Shown: positions 25,877-35,756 of the stretch, one piece after another
Layout of the letters: every line of letters starts with the position of its first letter
Numbering within the stretch: the stretch's first letter is position 1
Assembly: GCA_964537055.1 (NCBI GenBank)
Contig: CAZHYV010000003.1
Span: 62,001 to 126,000 of the forward strand
DNA from: CAZHYV01 sp964537055
GTDB lineage: Bacteria > Myxococcota_A > Polyangia > Palsa-1104 > JAEUJZ01
Direction: 5' to 3'
DNA: 64,000 nt
Program-made: the position numbers and the translations under genes
The notes under the pieces: generated by a model
What the model was told of the DNA's origin: nothing
What the model saw: the letters and a program-made list of their open reading frames with translations, nothing else
Databases searched by the model: none

Positions 25877-26377
25877 ATGAATACGGGACATCTTAAGAAG
25901 TTAGAAGAGCTTATCCAACCTGCCGTAGAAGGGCAGAGTTACGAGCTCGTCGATCTTCTGTGGAAACGAGAATATGGACGTTGGGTATTCCAAATTACAA
26001 TTGATAGAAAAGCAGGCGAGGGTTTTATTTCTCACCAAGATTGCGCGAACGTATCCAGAGAAGTTTCAGTTTTGCTGGATCTTCACGGAGAGATGCTTCC
26101 AGATGATTATAGCCTCGAAGTGAGTTCCCCAGGCCCAAAACGACCTTTAAAGAAGAGCGCAGATTTTCTGAGATTTGTAGGCCACACTGCCAAGATCCGG
26201 ATGAAGGAATATGCAGCTAAGGTAGACACGGCTACGGCAAATCCACGAAGAAATTTTACAGGGACTATCCAAGCAATCGAGAAAGATGTTGTCACGCTAA
26301 AGCTAGAAAATCAAACAGAGGTTAAACTGTCCTTGAATGAAATAGAGAAAGCCCATCTTTTGGAGCAGGACGAGTAG
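25877..26377 (+). CDS. rimP: Ribosome maturation factor RimP
   Basis: 166 residues; assists 30S subunit assembly. The start at 25877 gives the usual short N-terminus (NTGHLKKLEELIQPAVE) followed by the family core: YELVDLLWKREYGRWVFQI, ITIDRKAGEGFISHQDCANVSREVS and DYSLEVSSPGPKRPLKK. A C-terminal SH3-like part follows (FTGTIQAIEKDVVTLKLEN). The frame is open 20 codons upstream, but that stretch overlaps the leader terminator. It is the first gene of the rimP-nusA-infB operon, with nusA 23 bases downstream. Confidence 0.94.
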   Translation: MNTGHLKKLEELIQPAVEGQSYELVDLLWKREYGRWVFQITIDRKAGEGFISHQDCANVSREVSVLLDLHGEMLPDDYSLEVSSPGPKRPLKKSADFLRFVGHTAKIRMKEYAAKVDTATANPRRNFTGTIQAIEKDVVTLKLENQTEVKLSLNEIEKAHLLEQDE

Positions 26378-26400
26378 AATTGGCAGCAAAGGAAGAAACG

Positions 26401-27798
26401 ATGGAATCAAATCTTTCCGCAGTATTAGAACAAGTAGGAAAAGACAAAGGGATCAATACAAAGGTTCTTTTGCAAGCGCTTGAACAGGCGATTTTGGCAG
26501 CTGCCAAAAAAGTTTTTGGAATGCACCGGATGATGGAGGCACAATTTAACGAAAATACAGGTCAGGTCGATCTGTTTTTGGTGTGCATCGTTCAAGATCA
26601 TGTAGAAGTGCCTGGGAGAGATATCTTAAAAGCAGACGCAGAACGTCACGGACTGACTGCAGAGCTAGGAGATGAGCTTTTATTCCAAATTTTTTACTCA
26701 GACTCTGATAAGGAAAAGGCTCTTGACCAAGAGCGTCGTTATGGAAAATTAATCGATCTACAAGATACGATCAAGCGGTTTGGTCGTATTGCTGCACAGA
26801 CGGCAAAACAGGTGATCATTCAGAAGTTGCGCGATGCTGAACGGGATAATATTTTTCAGGAATATAAAGATCGTAAAGGCGAATTAATCACAGGGATTGC
26901 ACGACGTTTTGAACGAGGAAATATTATTGTTGATCTGGGGAAAACAGAAGGCATCCTTCCTGTTCGAGAACAGGTGAATCAGGAAAATTTCCGTGTAGGC
27001 GATCGCATTCAGGCATACGTCCTTGAGATTGATCGAGAAGCACGAGGCCCTCAAATTATCCTCTCGCGAGCGAACAAGGGCCTTTTAGAGAAAATATTTG
27101 AGCAGGAAGTCGCTGAGATGCAAGAAGGAATCATTCGCATCGTGGCCTCTGCTCGAGAAGCAGGGTCAAGAAGCAAAATCGCTGTAGCTTCTCAGGACCG
27201 AGATGTAGACCCGGTAGGAGCCTGCGTAGGGATTGGGGGGTCTCGGGTCAAGGCCATTATTCAAGAGCTTCGCGGAGAAAAAATAGATATCATTCCCTAT
27301 AGCGATGACCCTGCTCGATTTGTTTGTAACGCAATTGCCCCCGCTGAAGTAACAAGAGTCGTTATTGATGCTGAAAATCATACGATTGAACTTATTGTTC
27401 CGGATGATAAATTAAGCCTTGCGATCGGAAGAAGGGGACAAAACGTACGACTTGCTTCTCAGCTTACGGGGTGGAGGATCGATATCCACTCCGAAAGTAA
27501 GATTAAAGAAATTGACCAAGCAGAGCGCCAAAAATTGGCTCTTTTGGAAGGCTCTTCAGAAGAAATAGCAAATACCCTATTCCGCTTAGGTTGGCGTTCT
27601 GTGCAGGATGTGGCGGATGCCAAAGTGGAAGACCTCGGTGGGGTGCCAGGTCTTGGGGGAGAATCAGGAGCGCGGAGAATTCAAGAGGCAGCACGGAGTA
27701 TTCTGTTCGAAGAACAGAGTTCTTTGGAACACCCCTCTTCGTCTAAAAACGCAAATGCTTCTTCACGGGACATTGTTGAGACGGATGATAACCAGTGA
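26401..27798 (+). CDS. nusA: Transcription termination/antitermination factor NusA
   Basis: 465 residues; binds RNA polymerase and RNA and modulates pausing, termination and antitermination. Order: N-terminal polymerase-binding domain (ESNLSAVLEQVGKDKGI), S1 domain (LITGIARRFERGNIIVDLG), KH1 and KH2 domains (VGACVGIGGSRVKAII; KLSLAIGRRGQNVRLAS), then a C-terminal helix-hairpin-helix-like segment (VEDLGGVPGLGGE). I chose the ATG at 26401, which matches family N-termini and has AAGGAAG upstream, over a TTG seven codons earlier. NusA may regulate its own operon through the leader terminator, as known in E. coli. Confidence 0.96.
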   Translation: MESNLSAVLEQVGKDKGINTKVLLQALEQAILAAAKKVFGMHRMMEAQFNENTGQVDLFLVCIVQDHVEVPGRDILKADAERHGLTAELGDELLFQIFYSDSDKEKALDQERRYGKLIDLQDTIKRFGRIAAQTAKQVIIQKLRDAERDNIFQEYKDRKGELITGIARRFERGNIIVDLGKTEGILPVREQVNQENFRVGDRIQAYVLEIDREARGPQIILSRANKGLLEKIFEQEVAEMQEGIIRIVASAREAGSRSKIAVASQDRDVDPVGACVGIGGSRVKAIIQELRGEKIDIIPYSDDPARFVCNAIAPAEVTRVVIDAENHTIELIVPDDKLSLAIGRRGQNVRLASQLTGWRIDIHSESKIKEIDQAERQKLALLEGSSEEIANTLFRLGWRSVQDVADAKVEDLGGVPGLGGESGARRIQEAARSILFEEQSSLEHPSSSKNANASSRDIVETDDNQ

Positions 27799-27861
27799 AA
27801 AAGAGCAATAAGAAAATGCTCGATGTTTTAATCATAAAAGAAATAGGCTAGGAACGGATTG

Positions 27862-30639
27862 ATGAATAGCAATAGCCCGGGAACAGGAATGATAAATAAA
27901 GCTTCGGGAGGAGCCCATCGTATCGCCATTTATGAATTGGCGAAAGAGATGGGGATCCCTTATCAAGAACTAATTGGGAAAGCAAAATCGATCGGAATCG
28001 AAGTCAAAAACCATATGTCTCGTCTGCTTCCAGAAGAGGTAAGCCGCATCCAAAAATTGATGGAGAAGGAGCGAACAGAGAATACGGTTCATGAACGCTT
28101 AAGTGAGACGGTCATTCGACGGAGATCCAAAGAGCCTGTCGCAGTGAAGCAAGAGGCCAGCGTACCCCCTCCTGAGCCACGTGTATTTGTTCGTAAAAAA
28201 GTTGTGGTTGCTTCCCCTGAAGTCCAGGCAGAACCTGTCCAGGTCCGAAAACAGGAGTTTCACGCACAGGAAGTCCAGAAAATCGTACGTTCCGAAGAAC
28301 CAGCGCTTAAAGAGCCTCCTAAAAAAGAATCTCTTCACGACGATGTAGAATCTATGGTGGAGATGAGAACTGAAGTTTCGATTCCAGAAATGAAAAGACC
28401 TGGAAAAGAAGAGGACCTCTCTGAAGAACAAAGCACACGATCTCCTATCGCGAGCGAAGCCTCTTCAGAGGCTGTACTTCCTGAGAGAACCGTACCCAAA
28501 AAAGTTTCCGAAGAGGAAGATAGGTTCGAAGAGAAGGATGAAAAGGAGGAAGCCCCAAAAATAAAGATTCCTCCAGTCTCTACACAGACGCCTGGTATCT
28601 CTGTGCCTGGACGGAAAACCCATGAAGGCTTAGGCCCTACGGGTCGTGTGATCGATCTCTCTGCGTTTCGTTCCTCCACGGCTTCTTCCTACTCTTCTGA
28701 TCGCGCGAAAACACCAACGACAGCCCGAGGTCCTCGGCAAGAGGTAATTCCCGAAAGAATTCGTCCTGGAGAACGGGAACGAAGTCGCGATGTAGGCAAT
28801 GAAAAGCGAGCCTACCAGAAGATGCAATCGCCTCCCCCCAAGAAGCCCTCGCTTTCGACGACCATTACTACGGCCGCTGAACATAAGCGTGTCGTACGTA
28901 TGGGTGAGTCGATTGTTATCAAAGACTTGGCCAACCAAATGGGGCTTAAGGCGACGGAGATCTTAAAAGAAGTATGGAAACTAGGGAATCGCAGCGTCAT
29001 GATCAATTCCCCGATTGATCTAGATACAGCACAGCTGGTTGCCAATGAGTTTGAGTGGCGTGTAGAGTCGAACGTTTTCCAAGAAGCTTCCGTCGTCGAA
29101 ACAAAGAAAGATGCAGCTGAAGATTTAAAGACAAGAGCACCTGTCATTACGATCATGGGTCACGTTGACCATGGGAAAACCTCCCTTCTTGATGCCATCC
29201 GTAATGCAAACGTTGCCTCGGGGGAGGCAGGGGGAATTACGCAGCACATTGGTGCTTACAAAGTCAAAGGCCCTGCGGGCGAAGTGGTCTTCCTAGACAC
29301 CCCTGGTCATGAAGCCTTCACCGAAATGCGGGCCCGAGGAGCCCAGGCGACCGACATTGTGGTGTTGGTTGTCGCAGCCGATGATGGAGTGATGCCGCAA
29401 ACCATTGAGGCATTGAATCACGCAAAAGATGCAAAAGTGCCGATTGTGGTGGCTGTAAACAAAATCGATAAGCCAGATGCGCAGCCCGATCGAATCAGAC
29501 AACAGCTTGCATCCTATGACCTCACTCCAGAAGAGTGGGGCGGACAGACCATTTATGTTGATGTTTCTGCTCGTACAAGAGCTGGGATTGATAAGCTTCT
29601 AGAAATGCTTGCGCTCCAGTCAGACGTATTAGAATTACGAGCCAATCCCAACAAAGCTGCCAAAGGGATTGTTGTGGAAGCTCGAATGGATGCCAAGAGA
29701 GGGGCTTTGGTAACTGTGCTTGTCCAAGAGGGAACCCTACGGATTGGAGATTCAGTCGTTGTCGGAGAAGAGCTAGGCAAAGTCCGAGCCATGATTGATG
29801 ATAAGGGGAAAACTCTGGCCACTGCGGGTCCGTCTACCCCTGTCGAGCTCTTGGGCCTCTCTGGAGTTCCTAGGGCAGGGGATGTGATGAATGCAGTTTC
29901 CGATGAGCGCTCTGCCAAAGAGTTGGTTGAATACCGACGTCAACGAAGAATCGATAAAGAACGTTCACAAGGAGGACCTGTATCCCTAGACAAGCTAATG
30001 GACGCGATGAAAGCGGGACTGAAAGAGCTAAAGATTATTCTAAAAGCGGACGTGCAAGGTTCTGTCGAAGCGTTAAGTAGCGCATTAAGCAAACTTTCTA
30101 CCGCACAGGTCAAGGTCACCATTATTCAGGCGGGCGTTGGTGGAATTACCGAAACCGATGTGAACCTTGCCAAGGCGGGAAATGCGATTATTCTTGGTTT
30201 CCACGTACGGCCTACAGGCAAAGCTGCAGTTCTCGCAGAGCAGGAAGGTGTTGACATCAAGCTGTACAACATTATTTACGAGGCGCTGGAAGATATCGAG
30301 AAAGCCCGGACGGGCCTTTTGGCTCCGATCAAACGAGAAAAGTCTTTGGGCAAAGCGCAAGTGCGCCAAGTCTTCCATATGGGTAAAATTGGAACCATCG
30401 CTGGCTGTGGAGTTACCGAGGGTCTGATTCGTAGAAATGCACAAATGCGTCTGATTCGTGATTCCGTCCAGATTTTTCAAGGGAGGTTAGCTTCACTAAA
30501 ACGTTTTAAGGAAGACGTCCGTGAAGTTCAACAAGGGTATGAATGCGGTCTTTCCATTGAAGGGTATAATGACATCAAAGTTGACGATATGATTGAGTCC
30601 TTTGAAATGGAAGAGGTGGCTGCCACCATGGGCTCATAA
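27862..30639 (+). CDS. infB: Translation initiation factor IF-2
   Basis: 925 residues; the GTPase that brings initiator tRNA to the 30S subunit. Residues ~15-65 form the conserved N-terminal IF2N fold (RIAIYELAKEMGIPYQELI). A ~280-residue charged, low-complexity linker (Glu/Lys/Pro-rich) follows, then a second IF2N (VIKDLANQMGLKATEILKE). The G domain has GHVDHGKTSLLD, DTPGHEAFT and NKIDKPDAQ, followed by domains II, III and C2. I preferred the ATG at 27862 over the adjacent TTG. It is the third gene of the operon; the M1 aminopeptidase gene follows after 58 bases. Confidence 0.97.
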   Translation: MNSNSPGTGMINKASGGAHRIAIYELAKEMGIPYQELIGKAKSIGIEVKNHMSRLLPEEVSRIQKLMEKERTENTVHERLSETVIRRRSKEPVAVKQEASVPPPEPRVFVRKKVVVASPEVQAEPVQVRKQEFHAQEVQKIVRSEEPALKEPPKKESLHDDVESMVEMRTEVSIPEMKRPGKEEDLSEEQSTRSPIASEASSEAVLPERTVPKKVSEEEDRFEEKDEKEEAPKIKIPPVSTQTPGISVPGRKTHEGLGPTGRVIDLSAFRSSTASSYSSDRAKTPTTARGPRQEVIPERIRPGERERSRDVGNEKRAYQKMQSPPPKKPSLSTTITTAAEHKRVVRMGESIVIKDLANQMGLKATEILKEVWKLGNRSVMINSPIDLDTAQLVANEFEWRVESNVFQEASVVETKKDAAEDLKTRAPVITIMGHVDHGKTSLLDAIRNANVASGEAGGITQHIGAYKVKGPAGEVVFLDTPGHEAFTEMRARGAQATDIVVLVVAADDGVMPQTIEALNHAKDAKVPIVVAVNKIDKPDAQPDRIRQQLASYDLTPEEWGGQTIYVDVSARTRAGIDKLLEMLALQSDVLELRANPNKAAKGIVVEARMDAKRGALVTVLVQEGTLRIGDSVVVGEELGKVRAMIDDKGKTLATAGPSTPVELLGLSGVPRAGDVMNAVSDERSAKELVEYRRQRRIDKERSQGGPVSLDKLMDAMKAGLKELKIILKADVQGSVEALSSALSKLSTAQVKVTIIQAGVGGITETDVNLAKAGNAIILGFHVRPTGKAAVLAEQEGVDIKLYNIIYEALEDIEKARTGLLAPIKREKSLGKAQVRQVFHMGKIGTIAGCGVTEGLIRRNAQMRLIRDSVQIFQGRLASLKRFKEDVREVQQGYECGLSIEGYNDIKVDDMIESFEMEEVAATMGS

Positions 30640-30697
30640 CGAAAATTTTGACCCTCTTACAAATCTCCTTGCGAAAAATTTCAATCTCGCTACCTTA

Positions 30698-33286
30698 ATG
30701 CAAATGAACAATCAGCGTGCGTATCGGCTTCCTTCTTTTCTACGGCCCTCTCTCTATAAAATTGAGCTTGATGTAAATCCAGGGAAAACAGAATTTCACG
30801 GAAAGGTATGGATCGAACTTGAATCGGACCAGCCTCATCAGCATGTGGAAATTCATGCTCAGGGATTACATTTTGAAAACGTAAAGTTTCTTTTTCCTGG
30901 ACAAGCCCCTGTAGAAGGAACCGCAACTCTGTTTCCTGAGCAGCAGATGGCTACTCTCACACCCAAGGGGGCGAAAGTTCCTCAAGGGGCATTTAGCCTA
31001 CAAATTGAATACATTGGCACCCTCACCACGGGGATGCATGGACTTTATCTTGCTAAGGATCATCAAGAGCAAGCGCTTTGTACGCAGTGTGAGCCCACAT
31101 CGGCTCGTCAAATTTTTCCCTGCTTTGACGAGCCTGCATTCAAAGCATCTCTTGAGTGGACTCTACACACACCCAAGAGCGGAATTGCACTCACGAATGC
31201 TCCTCTTTTGAAAATGGAAGAGCGAGAGGAGAAACGAACTTGGTTTTTCGAAAAAACCAGAAAGATTTCCAGCTACTTAGCTGCTCTGGTTGTTGGTGAT
31301 TTCGAAAGTGAAGACCCTACAAAGGTGCATGAAGTTCCTATTCGCGTGTATGCGCTGCGGGGGAAAAAGGACCAAACTCAATTTGCCATCCGCTGGACAA
31401 CGAAGCTTTTGCCGTTTTTCGAAAAATATTTTGGAATTGCTTACCCCTACAAGAAGTATGACCAAGTGGCTGTGCCTGGCTTTGATGCGTTCGCGATGGA
31501 AAACATCGGTCTTGTTTTGTTCCGACAACACGGTCTGTTGATGGATCCTAAAACGACTTCTCTCAAACAGGAGAAGCAGATGGCCCTTGTGATTGCGCAT
31601 GAGTTTGCCCATATGTGGTTTGGCAACTGGGTTACAATGAAGTGGTGGGATGATCTCTGGTTAAATGAAGCATTTGCAGAATGGATGGCGTATCGGGCTA
31701 CGGAGGCGCTCCATCCTGATTATCAAGTATGGGATGATTTTCAAGAAGGCTACAACCACGCCATGAAGGATGATGCGCTGCCCACAACCCATGCGATTTG
31801 GACCCCTGTGGAGACTCCTGAGCAAGCGATCGAAATGTTTGACTCGATTACTTACGAAAAAGGGTGTGCGGTCATGCGAATGCTTGAGCACTTTTTGGGA
31901 GAAGAGACGTTCTGCCAAGGCTTACAGGGTTATATGAAAGCATTCGCCGAGGGAAATGCCACGGGCGCAGACTTATGGAATAAGCTGTCTGCAGCCTCGG
32001 GGAAAAATGTAGTAACTCTGATGCAAAGCTGGGTAGCTCAGCCTGGGTTTCCCCTGGTATCCGTTCAAAGGATGCCTGGCTCAGAGTTTCGGCTTGCCCT
32101 AAAACAAGAACGTTTTTTTGAAAGTGCTCTTGACCAAGATACGAAAGATTCTACCCTGTGGAATATCCCGCTGGTCATTCGATACCAAGACCAGCTGGGA
32201 ACGCATGAATATCGGTACTTATTCACACAAAAAGAGGAGGAGATTACCCTTCCCTCGAAGGGAGCTATCTCTTGGTACTATGCAAACTCAAAGCAGATTG
32301 GCTTCTACCGTTTACATATGGATCCACCATCGCTTGATCTTTTGCTTCAGCAAAAGCTTTCTGTTCTCTCGCCAGCGGAGCAGATGGGAATCATTGAAGA
32401 CGGGTTTGCGCTGATCAACTGTGGAAAAAGCGAGCTCTCTACTTTTTTAAAGATACTGAAGACGTTCTCTTCTAGTAAGAAAGAGAACGTTCTTCGTGCC
32501 CTGAAGGAGCGGTTAGAATTTTTATCACAGCTGATTGAAGATACAGGAAACAAAGAAGTTCAAGAGCAATTTCGAGCCTTTATAGAAGAACAATTTTTGA
32601 AGTATTGGAAACCTGGGAGCCTAGAAGGAATTACAACGGAGTCTGTCGCTGAGATAGAGTATAGGGCTGTGCTTTTAAATTTGCTCGCCCAAAATGCCCA
32701 AATTCCTACGTTGATCCAAGAGGCACAGAAGCTGGCTGAAAAAGAGCGTGAGGATGCGAAAGCAGTCAATCCAAACATTGCAGGAACGCTTGTAAACATT
32801 GCTGCTCGGTTCGGAGACGAAGCAAAATATGATCAGTATGTAGAGGTTTACCAAAAGAGAAAGCGCGCCCAAGCCTCGCCCCAAGAGGCCATGCGATACC
32901 TGCACGCACTTTCTCTATTCCGCATTCCCAAGGTGACCCAGAAAAGCTTCGAACTCATCGAGCAAGGAGTGATTCCTCAGGAGGCAGTACGGACGGTTGT
33001 CGTTCAGCTGATGAGTCGGCGACATTCCCAGCGGGCTGCGTGGGAGTATGTCAAAACACATTGGAATTCTTTGAAAGAGCGGATCGGCGATATGGGATTT
33101 TCTCGTCTTGTCGAAAGTATAGGAAATCTTCATCCGGACTTATACGAAGACATTCGGCAGTTCTTCGCCAAAAATCCTCCTGCCCGAGCGGAAAGAGCTC
33201 TTGCACGTGGGTTGAAACGCATACAACAATACAAAGAGCTTTATGAGCGGCTGAACCCAGAAGTGATAGCCATCTTTGAACCGTAA
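30698..33286 (+). CDS. M1 family aminopeptidase
   Basis: 862 residues from the ATG at 30698 (a second ATG lies two codons later; the frame also extends upstream into infB). A zinc metallopeptidase that removes N-terminal residues: HEFAH at 301-305 and the third ligand Glu324 (LNEAFAEW) have the family spacing HExxH-x18-E. The substrate-binding GAMEN motif reads FAMEN (DAFAMENIG), with Phe for Gly. The C-terminal ~350 residues are the usual helical ERAP1-like domain. No signal peptide is visible, so a cytoplasmic PepN-like role in peptide recycling is likely. Confidence 0.93.
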   Translation: MQMNNQRAYRLPSFLRPSLYKIELDVNPGKTEFHGKVWIELESDQPHQHVEIHAQGLHFENVKFLFPGQAPVEGTATLFPEQQMATLTPKGAKVPQGAFSLQIEYIGTLTTGMHGLYLAKDHQEQALCTQCEPTSARQIFPCFDEPAFKASLEWTLHTPKSGIALTNAPLLKMEEREEKRTWFFEKTRKISSYLAALVVGDFESEDPTKVHEVPIRVYALRGKKDQTQFAIRWTTKLLPFFEKYFGIAYPYKKYDQVAVPGFDAFAMENIGLVLFRQHGLLMDPKTTSLKQEKQMALVIAHEFAHMWFGNWVTMKWWDDLWLNEAFAEWMAYRATEALHPDYQVWDDFQEGYNHAMKDDALPTTHAIWTPVETPEQAIEMFDSITYEKGCAVMRMLEHFLGEETFCQGLQGYMKAFAEGNATGADLWNKLSAASGKNVVTLMQSWVAQPGFPLVSVQRMPGSEFRLALKQERFFESALDQDTKDSTLWNIPLVIRYQDQLGTHEYRYLFTQKEEEITLPSKGAISWYYANSKQIGFYRLHMDPPSLDLLLQQKLSVLSPAEQMGIIEDGFALINCGKSELSTFLKILKTFSSSKKENVLRALKERLEFLSQLIEDTGNKEVQEQFRAFIEEQFLKYWKPGSLEGITTESVAEIEYRAVLLNLLAQNAQIPTLIQEAQKLAEKEREDAKAVNPNIAGTLVNIAARFGDEAKYDQYVEVYQKRKRAQASPQEAMRYLHALSLFRIPKVTQKSFELIEQGVIPQEAVRTVVVQLMSRRHSQRAAWEYVKTHWNSLKERIGDMGFSRLVESIGNLHPDLYEDIRQFFAKNPPARAERALARGLKRIQQYKELYERLNPEVIAIFEP

Positions 33287-33322
33287 TCATTTCTCTCAGC
33301 GAATTTTCTCAAGGAAAAAGTT

Positions 33323-34714
33323 TTACTGACGAAGAGAAAAAAGGCTTTCTAAAAGGGTCCTTTCCCTTTTTTGCAAAATACCTTGGTAATGAGAAAATAT
33401 CCTCTTTTGAAGTAGAATGCGTTCTGGCCCATACGGAGTGCTAGTAATCAGCTTACGAAGGGCTTCTCTGTCTTCGTGGCTCACCCAATCTTTAAGAAGG
33501 ATAAGAATCAACCGAACCTTTTGTTTGACTGGCTGCCTGCGAAGAATTTCTGACGAGTATCTTTGGATCCAAGCGCGGGCGTAATCATCCTCGTGAAACA
33601 AATGATCAATCAATGGGCTGAATTCTGTTTTCGCCATCTGAGTAATCTTGTCCCAATACGTCTTATAATTCGATGACCATAGTAGATGGCCGATCCATAT
33701 TGCTAACTGAAGAGAATCAAGTCCTTGCCGGACAAAACCAATTGAGGAAAAAATGTATCTCTTTTCTCCTACAGGGAAATCTTTTGATGGAACAAGAGCA
33801 TAGGGGACCAAATCTCTAGAGGGAAATCGCGTGTTCTGATCTGGAATCGGATACGCGTCTCCCAAGAATAGGGCCTTCTCGATATCTAACTTGGCTAACC
33901 TCACTGCCTCTAGAAGAAGGGTTCGGTTTTTAGCGTTTCTCCGATCATAAAGAAGCATATCTCCATACGCTACCCAGGGACCATCTCCTCGGATGTTATT
34001 TACCAGAACTCCCTCCTCATTATCAATATCGTGAACAATTTTACTATAGATGTTTGCTAAGGAACTCCCCATAAGATTTGCCCTTGGGACACGTACATGA
34101 CCGCTGCAGAATGCATCTGTTAAATAATGGGCTGCTACGGCGCTTAAACTCCAAGCTAGATGAGTTCGCCCTTTACGTGCGGCCAGCAGCGCCCGTCGAT
34201 GGATTGTTTCCCAGGTGGATATATTGTTATAGGGTGTAGGAACTTGAGTAAAATGGCTCTGGTTTGATTCTGCCAGGGATAGATAGCGACCTCCGGTTGT
34301 CTTTTGTAGCTGGATGGTTGTTACAAAAGGGCTTTGAATCAAAGGCAGGAGTTCATAGATTTCTTCGAGAGGAGCTGCCGCAAGGTCTTCGTACGTTTCA
34401 TAAAGATCACCAGAAAGTGCCATGATTTCGCCATAGGTAAGACCTTGCGTAAGGAGACGCTTTTGTTCATGGCTCCCTGTGTGGTAAAGAGATTGCCATT
34501 TGCGAGGCCAACGAGCGATCGGAAGCTGATGCTCAGGAAAATCTAAGACATGATTCTCAAGTTTTAAGTAGCCAGTTGATGGCCCCCCTGCAGAATCACC
34601 TTCACTTATATGTTCCATCGAGCTTGAAATAGGGTGGAGATGGGCAGGGATGTTTTTAGAAAAGTCGGTTTGGAGGGCAATTGGGAAAAGGAGGGAGAGG
34701 AGAAAGATAGACAT
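33323..34714 (-). CDS. Secreted protein of phospholipase C / P1-nuclease type
   Basis: 463 residues with a short signal peptide (SIFLLSLLFPIALQT). The recognisable part is residues ~150-225. HFTQVPTPYNN is followed by THLAWSLSAVAAHYLTDAFCSGHVR, in which His-x3-Asp-x5-His (HYLTDAFCSGH) matches the zinc-ligand pattern HYLGDxxQPxH of zinc-dependent phospholipase C and S1/P1 nucleases. The N-terminal Trp ligand of mature phospholipase C is not evident. An extracellular or periplasmic zinc hydrolase is inferred; the substrate is unknown. The C-terminal ~200 residues match nothing I know. Confidence 0.55.
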   Translation of the reverse strand: MSIFLLSLLFPIALQTDFSKNIPAHLHPISSSMEHISEGDSAGGPSTGYLKLENHVLDFPEHQLPIARWPRKWQSLYHTGSHEQKRLLTQGLTYGEIMALSGDLYETYEDLAAAPLEEIYELLPLIQSPFVTTIQLQKTTGGRYLSLAESNQSHFTQVPTPYNNISTWETIHRRALLAARKGRTHLAWSLSAVAAHYLTDAFCSGHVRVPRANLMGSSLANIYSKIVHDIDNEEGVLVNNIRGDGPWVAYGDMLLYDRRNAKNRTLLLEAVRLAKLDIEKALFLGDAYPIPDQNTRFPSRDLVPYALVPSKDFPVGEKRYIFSSIGFVRQGLDSLQLAIWIGHLLWSSNYKTYWDKITQMAKTEFSPLIDHLFHEDDYARAWIQRYSSEILRRQPVKQKVRLILILLKDWVSHEDREALRKLITSTPYGPERILLQKRIFSHYQGILQKRERTLLESLFSLRQ

Positions 34715-34837
34715 AGTCTCTTTTTCTCTGATCCGATGAAGGGGAGGAGTAAAAATTCATCTTAACATCAAAAGTTTTGCAAAAATTGCACCAGTTCGGA
34801 AAATAACAACGTGGATTGCAATGCTAAAGGAGGCGGG

Positions 34838-35704
34838 ATGAACCACAGCGGAACAAACCCAAAGATCGGAGGCCAATCTCCCTATCTTGTCTTGCTGGAT
34901 TCAGGATTGCCTGAGTCTTCGGAAAGCGGTCGGCGTTATGAATTAACCGAAGACGAAATTCTTATTGGAAGCAGTCCTCATATGAATATTGAGCTCTCTT
35001 CCGAGGTGGTTGCGCCTGCCCATGCTCGTCTCTATCGTAGGGAGGGACAATGGTTCTTGCAGAATTTACGGAAGACAAACGATGTATTTGTGGATGGAAT
35101 GGTGGTGGGAATTCATTCCTTAAAAAGGGACGGTGAGTCATTTACGCTTGGGAAGGCAACCTTTGCTTTTATGCAAGGACAAGGACCATGGTCAAAATAT
35201 CACGAAGAGGCCGAGCAGCGGAGCGATACAGATCCACTTTTGCAGATCGCGAATCGAAGGGCCTTCGAGAAGGCATTTAAGTCTGCCATGTCGCTCCTCT
35301 CTAGAAGAGGAGGCTCTATTGCACTCGTCATGTTTGATATTGATCACTTCAAAAATCATAACACCGAATTTGGACATTTAGGCGCAGATAAAATTCTGAA
35401 AGAACTTACATGGCGGGTAAATTCCCGAATTCGGGAAGAGGAATTGTTTGCACGCTGGGGAGGGGAGGAGTTTGTGCTTCTCATGAGAGATACCAACCAT
35501 GCACAGGCCATCACCTTTGCAGAAAGGTTAAGGCAGCTGGTTGGCCAAGAGCCTTTTATCGTCAAGGGGAGAACGACGCGAGTTACCATATCAGTAGGGA
35601 TTGCTTCCACGGAGCGAGAAATGGAGATTGAAGAGCTTAGCGAGATTGCGAACCAATTCTTGCATCAAGCAAAGCAAAAGGGGAGGGATCAAGTAGCAGG
35701 GTAA
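34838..35704 (+). CDS. FHA-domain GGDEF protein, second locus
   Basis: 288 residues from the ATG at 34838, which has AAAGGAGG immediately upstream. The FHA domain spans about residues 30-112 (DEILIGSSPHMNIELSS, HARLYRREGQWFLQNL, TNDVFVDGMVV). The GGDEF domain follows from ~130 (DPLLQIANRRAFEKAF, VMFDIDHFKNHNTEFGH), with catalytic GGEEF at 208-212 (RWGGEEFVLLM). The I-site position reads REEE (199-202) rather than RxxD, so product inhibition may be lost. Probably an active diguanylate cyclase gated by a phosphothreonine partner. It is convergent with the fourth EgtD-like methyltransferase, the stops being 52 bases apart. Confidence 0.88.
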   Translation: MNHSGTNPKIGGQSPYLVLLDSGLPESSESGRRYELTEDEILIGSSPHMNIELSSEVVAPAHARLYRREGQWFLQNLRKTNDVFVDGMVVGIHSLKRDGESFTLGKATFAFMQGQGPWSKYHEEAEQRSDTDPLLQIANRRAFEKAFKSAMSLLSRRGGSIALVMFDIDHFKNHNTEFGHLGADKILKELTWRVNSRIREEELFARWGGEEFVLLMRDTNHAQAITFAERLRQLVGQEPFIVKGRTTRVTISVGIASTEREMEIEELSEIANQFLHQAKQKGRDQVAG

Positions 35705-35756
35705 TTCTGAAGGCAACGGGCTCTTAGGATTGGAGGGCCCGGGTAATAGGATGAAT

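Noticed and set aside
35718..35740. GGGCTC/GGGCCC hairpin between the convergent FHA-GGDEF and methyltransferase genes
   Set aside because: The stem needs a G-U pair and has a long loop, and no T tract follows on either strand.
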